DNA of 17,493 bases. It comes from Desulfuromonadales bacterium. Lineage in GTDB: Bacteria; Desulfobacterota; Desulfuromonadia; Desulfuromonadales; UBA2294. Within the stretch, counting starts at the first letter, position 1. Every line of letters begins with the position of its first letter. Shown piece after piece: positions 5,778 to 14,400 of the stretch. The notes beneath the pieces were generated by a model that was given only the letters and a program-made list of their open reading frames with translations, did no database searches and had not been told where the DNA came from. Made by a program: the position numbers and the translations under genes. The stretch spans positions 1-17,493 of the forward strand of contig JACUTX010000036.1 of the NCBI GenBank assembly GCA_014859615.1, in the 5' to 3' direction.

Positions 5778-8700
5778 TCACAGGTTTTCCTCCCGGGCTT
5801 CGGCCGGAGCTTCCTGGTCCACAGCGTCAGGTGCTGGCAGTTCGGTGGTTAAGGTTTCGGCCTCTACAGACCCGTCATCGCTGCTCCCGGTAATAGCGGT
5901 TGTCGTCCCCTCTGCGGCATTTGCGGTGTCCGACGGCTCATTCTGCTGGAGTACATACAGGTAGGTTCTTAACGATGGCATAATACCGCTGGTCTCTTCT
6001 GGCCGGTCATAGCGGGCAGGGATAAACTTCGCCAGTCTCTGCAGGCTGCGGACGACCCAGATATTGTATATTCCCAGAGGGATCAACTCAAGGTTGTTCT
6101 GATGAACGGCGATGGCTTTCTCCTCAAACAAAAAGGCCTGATCCTCAATGGCGAGTTCATACTGTTCCAGTTCCAGCGGGGTAAGATTGTCCGGCCGTTC
6201 GGACGCCATCAGAGCCTGGCTGAGGTGGGCGTAAATTTCGGCCAGATAGAAGGTCGCCGCAGCGGTAACTTCGCCGACTTCATAATCAAGCAGACCGGTG
6301 AATTCCCTGATCGACACTTTCATCAGCGTCTGCTTTCTGACCAGATTTTCCTTGAACGGTTTGAGCAGTTGCACCTTGACGAAAGCCTGATACCCAACTT
6401 CGGCCAAAACCAGAGCGGCATTGCCAGCGAGGTAACGACTTCGGGGGGTTTGGGCAGCGACAGCAGCAGCTTCAATGTCGACGATTTGCCGCAACTCGGC
6501 TAGATAGGCTTCGCGTGCGTTTTCTGTTTTGAGAATCCCGGCAATCTTGTCGCGCGTCTCCAGATTAAGATCCACCGGCTCGGAGAAGACGTCGACATAA
6601 CGTCGATAAACCTCCAGCGCCCGAACGCTGTCACGGGTCTCCATATAGAGCTGCGCCGCGGTCTGCAACGCCTCCCGGTGCAGTTCGTCGTCCTGCGCTT
6701 CAGCTGCGACCCTCTCGAACTCTGCCGCCGCCTGGGCCAGCTGACCGTCCTGGCGGTAGACGAAAGCAATTTTCTTTGTCACTTCGGACTGCAGCTCATG
6801 GCCGGGGAAAATGGAGCGGAATTCCAGCAGTACGCTGGTCGCCTGTTTCCAGTCCTGCAGCCGGATCAGAGTCGCTGCGGCGTCGTACTCGGCAGTCGGC
6901 CGGAACCGGGAGGTCGGCGCCATGACACCGACGCGCAAAAAGTGATCTGCCGCAGCCCGGTAGTCCTCCTGGTTTCGGGCCTGTTCGCCTTGCTTATAGA
7001 TCGACGCTGCCAGGTTGTCAATCAGGCCGCTACGCCCCTTGTCCTGCTCAGGGAGGAGCTCCAGAACCTTCGCGTAGGCGACTTCGGCCTCGCCGTACAG
7101 CTCCAGTTTAAAGTCGGCATGAGCGGCAATCAGCCAGGCGTCACGCAGCACTCCCACTTCGGCCTCGGGGAACATCGTGATGAGTTGCTGCGCAACGGAC
7201 AGCGCCTGCTGGAATGCCTCCATATCGTAAAGATCGTCCGCCGCCGCGCCGAGGACGACCGCCACCTTTTCATGTCCGGGGAAAGTCGCGGCAAATTTAA
7301 GCGATAAACGGACGACTTCGTGCCTGACCGGCAGACGGTCGTCAGGCGCGACGGCAGCCAGCTGCTGCCGGCAAGCGTACACCGCCGCATAGCCGGCAGC
7401 CGAGGATTGCCTGTGATCCGGGTAGTCGTAGGCGGTCTTCTCATATTCCACCGCCGACTCGGCGAAGTTTTCGTTCTCCAACAGCAGATCGGCCAGCTGG
7501 TAATTGATCGCTGGTGAGTCGGCTTCCGACGGGAAGGAGAAGATGTATTCACGATACCAACGCAGTGCTTCAACGAAATGAGAGGATTGATCCTTAACAT
7601 GACGCTTATCGCGATAGAGGGCGTGGTAATGATTCGCCAGATCGGTCAGGTTGGTTTTTAGGAACAAGAAAACTTCCGGCCGGCTGCTCGGATCGTAATA
7701 GTTCCAGTACTCATCTTTGCGTCCATAGTCGGACGCAAACGCCTTCTTCGCGTCGATGACCAGACTTGGGAACCCTCCGCTCATGTGAATATCGATCACC
7801 CGCATCTGGAACAGGGGCGCCTTGCGGTGAAACGGGTTGCGGCTGACGAAGGCGCCGTAGGCAGCGACGGCATCGCTGTAACGGCGCTTGCCGTAGTAGT
7901 ACTCGGCGAGGTTGCTGTAGATCTCATCCTCGAAGCTGCGTTTGCCGTTGGCGGCAAAGTAGTCAGCCACAGCATCAGCTCCGCCAAGGTAAGAAAAGGC
8001 CAGGCTGACGACGCGGAAAGTGTCGTCCATGCGATTGTGCTCGATTTCGTCGGCGGTCTGGTCAAAATCGTAGCCGGTCGACAGCTTGTAATCGAGCAGG
8101 TCGATGAACTGATGCAGTGACGCCTCGTAAAGCTCTTGCTTGTAGTAGGTCCAGCCGAGCTTGTAGAGTGCGAGCTGGTAGTAGAAAGTGCCGACTCCGG
8201 TGCCGACGACGCTTTTGTAGGCCTTTTCGGCGTCGAGATAACGTCGGTGCATGAAATAATATTCACCGCGACGGAACTGGACCTCGTCGACATAGCGGGA
8301 GCCGGGGTAATCGTGCACCAGTCGTTCAATCACGCGCATCGCCTCTTCGCTTTGGCCGAGTTCCCCGTAGGCGCGCGACAGTTGGTAGAGCACCTGATCG
8401 TTCTGCTCGTACAGCGGGTGGTCGCTGAGGAGTTTTTGGTAGAGGGCGACCGCCTCGACGGCACCGTCATTTTCCTGCTCGTCCCCACCCGGCAGGGGAA
8501 GATTCTCCTGCAGCGGCACGGCGTTCAGATTTTCTTCGGCGGCGGCGCGCCGTCCGTCTTTGCTATCCGCCGACATGGCTGGCGGCGACACCGTTTCAGG
8601 ACGATCCGTCGCACCGCTATCGGCGATGAGGCCGTACTCCGTTTCGACCTTCAGGTCGGCCAGGCGCCGAGTCGCCTCGGGCGACAGCGAAGAAGTCGGT

Positions 8701-8873
8701 GTCGCCTCGAGAAAACGGCGGTACCCCTCCATCGCCTTCTCAATCCCCCCTTCGATCGGAACCTCCCGAATTTCGATGCGCTGGTTGCGCAGTCCGGCGA
8801 TCGTGGCGTCTTGATTGGCGGCGCATGCGGCGAGCAGCAGCGCCAGGGTGAAGAGGACGAAGCAGCGGCTCAT
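5778..8873 (-). CDS. Large TPR-repeat lipoprotein (1031 aa)
   Basis: A 1031-residue lipoprotein: the leader SRCFVLFTLALLLAAC ends in a good lipobox with Cys17, followed by Ala. Most of the protein is helical repeat. Clear TPR or Sel1/TolA-associated TPR-like units are seen around residues 135-290 (for example VLYQLSRAYGELGQSEEAM and YYKQELYEASLHQF), 320-370, 450-520 and 590-780 (KIAFVYRQDGQLAQAAAEFE). Residues about 975-1031 form an acidic, Ser/Thr/Ala-rich tail that is probably disordered. It overlaps the upstream 629-residue gene by 4 bases (ATGA). It is most likely an outer-membrane-anchored periplasmic scaffold that bridges motor and outer-membrane parts. Long TPR proteins such as AgmK/GltI have this place in the Myxococcus gliding complex, though that is an analogy, not a proven homology. 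Confidence 0.88.
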   Translation of the reverse strand: MSRCFVLFTLALLLAACAANQDATIAGLRNQRIEIREVPIEGGIEKAMEGYRRFLEATPTSSLSPEATRRLADLKVETEYGLIADSGATDRPETVSPPAMSADSKDGRRAAAEENLNAVPLQENLPLPGGDEQENDGAVEAVALYQKLLSDHPLYEQNDQVLYQLSRAYGELGQSEEAMRVIERLVHDYPGSRYVDEVQFRRGEYYFMHRRYLDAEKAYKSVVGTGVGTFYYQLALYKLGWTYYKQELYEASLHQFIDLLDYKLSTGYDFDQTADEIEHNRMDDTFRVVSLAFSYLGGADAVADYFAANGKRSFEDEIYSNLAEYYYGKRRYSDAVAAYGAFVSRNPFHRKAPLFQMRVIDIHMSGGFPSLVIDAKKAFASDYGRKDEYWNYYDPSSRPEVFLFLKTNLTDLANHYHALYRDKRHVKDQSSHFVEALRWYREYIFSFPSEADSPAINYQLADLLLENENFAESAVEYEKTAYDYPDHRQSSAAGYAAVYACRQQLAAVAPDDRLPVRHEVVRLSLKFAATFPGHEKVAVVLGAAADDLYDMEAFQQALSVAQQLITMFPEAEVGVLRDAWLIAAHADFKLELYGEAEVAYAKVLELLPEQDKGRSGLIDNLAASIYKQGEQARNQEDYRAAADHFLRVGVMAPTSRFRPTAEYDAAATLIRLQDWKQATSVLLEFRSIFPGHELQSEVTKKIAFVYRQDGQLAQAAAEFERVAAEAQDDELHREALQTAAQLYMETRDSVRALEVYRRYVDVFSEPVDLNLETRDKIAGILKTENAREAYLAELRQIVDIEAAAVAAQTPRSRYLAGNAALVLAEVGYQAFVKVQLLKPFKENLVRKQTLMKVSIREFTGLLDYEVGEVTAAATFYLAEIYAHLSQALMASERPDNLTPLELEQYELAIEDQAFLFEEKAIAVHQNNLELIPLGIYNIWVVRSLQRLAKFIPARYDRPEETSGIMPSLRTYLYVLQQNEPSDTANAAEGTTTAITGSSDDGSVEAETLTTELPAPDAVDQEAPAEAREENL

Positions 8874-10759
8874 GGCTTCACGCCCCTCTTCTCCTGAACC
8901 CGGCTGGCGCGGTCGTAGCTGTCAGCCATGGCGAAGCGGGCCTTGACCCGAAGTTCCTCAAGGCGTTCTCTGCGTAGGGTCAGTTCGTTAACCGCCATGA
9001 TTTCAAGTCTGTTCCCCTGTTCTGCCATCAACTCCTGAACTTTTATCAGGGCCTCCTCAATGCGGACCTGCTGCAGCCGGATCGTTTCATCGTACCCCTG
9101 ATAACTCTGGATGGCGGTCTGGCGGCTACGGACAAAGGCGGTGTATTGCCGTCCCAACACGTCGATCTTTTGGTTGAGTTCTTGCAGATCGGTGTACGCC
9201 TCAGTCAGTCGCTGGTCGTAGCCGGTCTGCAGCGACCAGAGGAGCAGGCCGCGCAGACGTTTGATGCGAGCCGAGATAGCGTTGTCGACTTTCTGACCAC
9301 TGGCGGCAACGGTCTGCTCCAAGCGAGTCAGCTGCGCAGCGATGATGCGTTCGGCGGCGGTCGCCAGGGCATCGGGACGCGGCATCAGCAGCATCGTCTG
9401 TAATCTTTTTACAATGCGATCCCGCTGTTGCAGACAGGAGCGCATTCGCGCGTCGAGTTTTTGAAATGCACGATCGATCTCCGGCAACAGCGGTTCGTAG
9501 TAAGCACGACGCACGGCGATGATCTCTGCATAAGCATTCAGGTCATCTTGCCAGCGCTCCAGCTTGCGGCGTATCTCCTTGAGGTCAAGATAATTTTTTA
9601 AATATTCCTGAAAATCGTTTGACGCCATCATGTCAAGGAGATAGTAGGTTTCGGGAGCGTCCGGCAGTTCGCGCAACGTAACAACCCAGTTGGCGTCCTG
9701 TTTGAGTTCTTCGCGCACCAACGCAGCCAAAAATTTCCCGTCAAGAATGCTTTGGGTCGAAACGTCGAGTTTGTTTATTTCGATGCTGAAGACCTCAAGA
9801 GCCCGCCCGTACATCAGGGCCGCATTGCTGTATAAGCCTAATCTGCCGTAGGCATAAGGGACCGCGAGCATCACCTCCTGCACAGACGGATCAGTGATTT
9901 CACCTTCGGCGAGGATGCTCCAGGGGACTAACGCCAGATCGAAGCGGCCCCGGTAGGCATCGGCCCACCCCGAACCGAGCAGCGCCCGATCGGAGAAGGG
10001 GCCACTGAGGCGTACGCGGTCAAAAATCAGCTTGGCAGCTTCGAAATTCTTCTCTTCGAGCAGCATTTCGCCAAGCACCAGATTTGCCTTATCCCGAATC
10101 GCTGCCGTAGCCGAGTCTCTCACTTCGATCTGGCCGGCACGGTCGAGCCACTGGCGTCCCTCTTCTTCCCTGTCATCATCAATCAGGGCGATGCCGAGAT
10201 TGTACGGGGCGAAACCGGCCAGACTCTTCGCTCCCTGAAGGTTTTCAAGGAACGGCACCGCCTCGTTGAAGCGGCTGTCGGCCATCAAGACTTCCGCCCG
10301 CAAAAAGAGGAGATTGTCGACGAGGTCCGCCGGTGTCTCGCCACGGAGCCGGTCGAGGGCCTGCAGGGCATTGACCGGCTGCCCTTTCTGGAAGTAGATT
10401 CTCGCCAGACGGTAGATGGCTCTGTTGCGCACCGTCTGTTCGACATCCCCCTCGATAACCGCCGTTATGGCCCGACCGGCACGCTGATGCATGCGGTAGG
10501 CGAGTTCGAAATCGCCGACGTCGAATTCGGCCTGACCGAGATGGCTGTAGAGAGAGTCGAGCTCCGGTTCGTCAAGAGCGTGGAACAGTGTAAGTTCGGT
10601 GTCGAGTCGAGCGATCGCATCGAACCACTCCCCCTGATAAGCGTGATAGAGGGCCTCGCCGAAAAAGAGGTCTTTAAGCTCTCTTTGCGCAGCCGGGCTG
10701 GCCGCCAGGGCCGGGTTGGCGAAGAGGAGCGTGATCAGGAGTATCAAGAGTCTATTCAT
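8870..10759 (-). CDS. Periplasmic TPR and coiled-coil protein (629 aa)
   Basis: A 629-residue exported protein with signal peptide NRLLILLITLLFANPALA, likely cut after Ala19. Residues about 25-370 are TPR-like helical repeats (ALYHAYQGEWFDAIARLDTE, IYRLARIYFQKGQPVNALQA, PYAYGRLGLYSNAALMYGRA). From about 395 the protein becomes a long charged coiled coil with heptad patterning to the C-terminus. The ATG at 10757-10759 has only a weak ribosome site, but the signal peptide starts immediately and no better start exists. Its stop overlaps the next TPR lipoprotein start (ATGA), so the pair is likely made in fixed ratio and works together. The expected role is a periplasmic scaffold or spacer; the exact function is unknown. 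Confidence 0.87.
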   Translation of the reverse strand: MNRLLILLITLLFANPALAASPAAQRELKDLFFGEALYHAYQGEWFDAIARLDTELTLFHALDEPELDSLYSHLGQAEFDVGDFELAYRMHQRAGRAITAVIEGDVEQTVRNRAIYRLARIYFQKGQPVNALQALDRLRGETPADLVDNLLFLRAEVLMADSRFNEAVPFLENLQGAKSLAGFAPYNLGIALIDDDREEEGRQWLDRAGQIEVRDSATAAIRDKANLVLGEMLLEEKNFEAAKLIFDRVRLSGPFSDRALLGSGWADAYRGRFDLALVPWSILAEGEITDPSVQEVMLAVPYAYGRLGLYSNAALMYGRALEVFSIEINKLDVSTQSILDGKFLAALVREELKQDANWVVTLRELPDAPETYYLLDMMASNDFQEYLKNYLDLKEIRRKLERWQDDLNAYAEIIAVRRAYYEPLLPEIDRAFQKLDARMRSCLQQRDRIVKRLQTMLLMPRPDALATAAERIIAAQLTRLEQTVAASGQKVDNAISARIKRLRGLLLWSLQTGYDQRLTEAYTDLQELNQKIDVLGRQYTAFVRSRQTAIQSYQGYDETIRLQQVRIEEALIKVQELMAEQGNRLEIMAVNELTLRRERLEELRVKARFAMADSYDRASRVQEKRGVKP

Positions 10760-10825
10760 ATCGCTATCGTGAAAAAGGCAAAAGTATGCGTCGTTCGCTC
10801 TGTTTCCTGTTTGTTTACAACCGTC

Positions 10826-11341
10826 TTATTTGTCGCTGAAGGAGATCATCTGCTCGGCCAGGATGATCTCGACGATGCCGGGTCCGATGTTTTTGTTGAC
10901 GGTGAACGATCCGGTCTTCTCGATGTCGCTTCCGCTGTCGGTCTTGCCGTAAAAGGATACGACCAACGGGTGCTCGCCGGTGGAGATATTGCCGGTATAG
11001 AGGCGCTGTACTCCCCCCTTGCGCAGAGCTTCGAGTTCCTTGAAGGTATAGAGGTGATGGGCGACCGCCTTGTTGTCCAGGGTCAGATCGAGAGAGTCGA
11101 GTCTGAATTTTTCTCCGTCGGCCAGAGAGACGAAGATCGTGACCTGAGTGTTTGAGGGGTAGAGCAGTTTCTCCTCCAGCAGCTTCAGTTCCGTCGCGAT
11201 GCTCAGCACATCGCCCTTGATCTCCTGCACCTGTTCGTCCAGCCCCTTGATCTGTTCCCGAGAGGCCTCTTCTGCAAGTGCGATGTGGCCGATGAGCAGA
11301 GCCGCCAGGGTTATAATAATTGATTTCTGAATTCTCGACAT
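10826..11341 (-). CDS. Exported coiled-coil/beta-domain protein of unknown function (171 aa)
   Basis: A 171-residue periplasmic protein. The start at 11339-11341 is preferred over the longer frame (to 11383) because GAGG lies 8 bases upstream and the signal peptide SRIQKSIIITLAALLIGHIA begins there, with likely cleavage after Ala23 before EEAS. Residues about 25-57 form an amphipathic coiled coil (REQIKGLDEQVQEIKGDV). From about 60 the sequence alternates strands (TQVTIFVSLADG, FRLDSLDLTLD, HPLVVSFYGKT, SFTVNKN, GIVEIILAEQMISF), suggesting one Ig-like or similar beta-sandwich. It lies between the outer-membrane barrel gene and the TPR genes, so it may trimerise or dimerise through the coil and connect those layers. 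I do not recognise a named family. Confidence 0.82.
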   Translation of the reverse strand: MSRIQKSIIITLAALLIGHIALAEEASREQIKGLDEQVQEIKGDVLSIATELKLLEEKLLYPSNTQVTIFVSLADGEKFRLDSLDLTLDNKAVAHHLYTFKELEALRKGGVQRLYTGNISTGEHPLVVSFYGKTDSGSDIEKTGSFTVNKNIGPGIVEIILAEQMISFSDK

Positions 11342-11400
11342 CGTTTTTGCCTCGCTTGTTGTCTTGTCTGCGCCTGGTGCCATTATGACAGATCTGCGTC

Positions 11401-14400
11401 CTACATTTTTCCGATCAGGTTGATGAACAGTCCCTGATGCTTGTAACTCATATCGGTCAGATCATCGGAAAAATCACTAAAATTATAGCCGACACCGAGT
11501 TTGATATGCTCCCCGAGGTGACGGTAGAGACCGACCAGCACGCCGCTGCGGGTGTCCCTCGCATCAGGAAGATCGAGTCTGCGTGCTTCGACCAGAGCAT
11601 CCCAGCTGTACAGGACGTGCCAGTCGGCGCGGAGCAGATAAAGATGGGCCTGGCTGGAGAAGAAGTCCGAATGGACCCGATCCTGACTCACCGCGCCGAG
11701 GCGATAGGCATATTTGCCGCCCACGGTCCAGCGCCTGGTCAAATCATACATCACATCGAAATCGGCAATGTGACTACGCTGAATCACCCCGGCCGTCGTC
11801 GAGGTACCGCTGACCTGATCGGCGGTCGGCAGGTTGTAGAAATAGGTGTATTTGACCAGGGTGTTGAAGCGGTTGCTTTCGACCGGACGGTAAGCGTAGC
11901 CGACCACCGCCTCGGTGTAACGGCCGTCATAGAAAGCGCCCTGCGAGCTCTCACTCCGGGAATAGTTGAATTTGCCGATGAGACGCCAATCTGTCGAGAG
12001 CTGGTAGCTCAAACTGTTTTTCAGCAGCCAGGTAGTTCGCTTGCTGTAGGTGGTGTCGGTCTGTTCGCTGTCATCGAGTCGATATTCGACAGCAGTGGCA
12101 AGTTTAAGGTTGTTGAAGCCGTAACCGGCCCGGACTCCGGCTGCCGTTCTTTTAATCTCCGCCCCGGTCTGGCGGTCGACGAGGTTGCCTGAATCGAGGG
12201 TCGCACCGAAGTTGAGGCGATCGGTGGGAGCAAGGTCGACGCCGGTGGAATGCGTCAGACCCGTCGGCACATCACCGTAACTGTAATACTCTTCGAGGTA
12301 GAGACTGACACTGTCGGAATAACGGGTGCGGAAACCGGAAACCAGATTCCCCTTCCGGGCGCGCAGACCATTATCGCTCCGTTCGTTCTCCAGAGTGTAG
12401 TTGCTATAGAGGGTGGTGCGATCGGAGTAGAGAAACTCGGTACCGAGCCGGGCGCCGGTGCCCAGATCGCCACCGGAAAGTTCTCCGGACGCCTTGAGCC
12501 GGTCGGTCAAATGCAGGCTACCGCCAGCACCGACCCGATCATTGCTGTCGCGATTGCTGGCAGTCTGCAACGAGTTCTGGGCGAAGCCGTAGGTGCTCCA
12601 GCGCTGCAGGGAGTCGTAGGTAAGCCGCAGCACCGCGTCGGTACGGTCACCTTCTTCCTGGGTAGGGGGGGGAGCGGCTGAGTTGTCCGCCCGCTTTTCG
12701 TAGCGTAGCCCCGAACCGAGTTTCCAATGGTTGCTGAGCGTAGTGTCGAGATTAACCTCGGCATCTGCCGTATTCAGCCCTTCGCGCTGTAGACTCAGAT
12801 CCCCTTTAAGGTGCAGATGCAGCCGGTCGGTAACAGGGAGATCTGCGGCACCGCCATACTTGGAGGTATCTTTGGTGGTAATCAGCCCCGGTGCCGCGTA
12901 GCCCGCTTCAAGATCCTGAGTATAGAAGGTTATCTCTCCGCGAACGTTATCGAAGAGATCCTTGAGACCGAGACTGCCATCGACGCGATAGCCCCACGCT
13001 TCGCCATCGACGGAGGGGAGTGGCTCGGTAGTGAAGTTGTAACCGCCGTCAACAGACGTCCTCTCCAGCAGCCCCGCCCCTTCGCTGCGTCCGGCCTGCA
13101 GTTTTAACCAGGTCGCCGCGGTCGCACGCAGGGTGACATCCGCCGCATTCAGGCGGGTTTCGCTCCCCGCTTCATCGTCGCGGTTGGTGGTCAGCCCGAC
13201 TTTCATCTGGTCGCCAAACCAGTAATGCAACCGGCCGCCGCTGGTCAGCGTTCCCGGATCATCAAAACCGGGGGTGTATTCGTAACGGACCACCAGATAG
13301 GCCGGGTTGCCACTGATAGCGTCGCGCTGCACCAGCAGGTTGTCACCGGCAGTGGACATGAGGGGCTCGGAGAGCAACAGCCGCCCCTGCAGAGGATCGA
13401 GATCGTAATCGAGGATCGGAGTCAGGTTCTTCACCCCCAGCACCAGCCCCGAATCTTTATCGCGGACCTCAATCCGCACCCGCTCGGAACCGGTGAGAAT
13501 ATCCTGGTGCCGCAGGTAGTAGAGGGAGCCGCCTGTACCGCGAAAATCGTCACGCCCTGCCACGGTGCCGGGCTTTGCGGCGTAGCCGTCGGCATAGAAT
13601 CGCTGTTCACCAAAACTGGTAACGTCCTGACTCTGCAGCTGCAGATTGGCACCGTAAAGGGAGCGATCGACGTGAGCGAGATCGTTATCGGTATAGCCGA
13701 TTTTAAAATTCCCCCACAGGGCATGGTTCTGCGCTTTCTTCAGCTTGAGGTAGAACTTGCCGAGAGTCGGCGCGCCCTCTTCGACGGTGCTGTCGTCGCC
13801 ATAGGTCGGCATGTGATCGTCGGAGTCGATCCGCCGGAAAAGGGCCTCGGGCGATTTATCGAGGAAGTTGCTGAAAATCTCGTCAACCGGACCCTGTCGG
13901 GTATCGGCGCTCGCAGTCAGACCCCAACCGTCGCCCAATTTCCCGTTGGTATAAAAGGCCATCCGTCCCTGAATATCGACATCGTCGCTGTATTGCGTTT
14001 TGCCCGGCGCCAGCAACGTAGCCGGGCCGTTGGTCCGGTTGGCAAAGAGGGACAGATCGGCGATTCCGACGCTGAACCAGTCACTCTTCTTCAGCTCCAG
14101 ATCACGCAGGAACAGTTCGCCGTTCCCCGCAGCATCGACAACCGCCACCTCGACCGCATGCCTCCCCGCAGGGAGGAGCTCCTCGGCGACAAAGCGCCCC
14201 TGGGCGTCGACCGGGACCGGATAGCCAGCCAGCCAGACGGTGTGACCGGCGGGAACCGCACTGCCGAAAGCCTGCACTGTCCCGCCGGTTAAGGGGATGT
14301 TCTGGTTGAAAAGTCGAGTTTCGCCGTAACCGACCCACAGTTCGGCTTCTTGATCAGCGATGGCCAGGGGCTGGTCGATCTGGTCGATCACCCACAGTGG

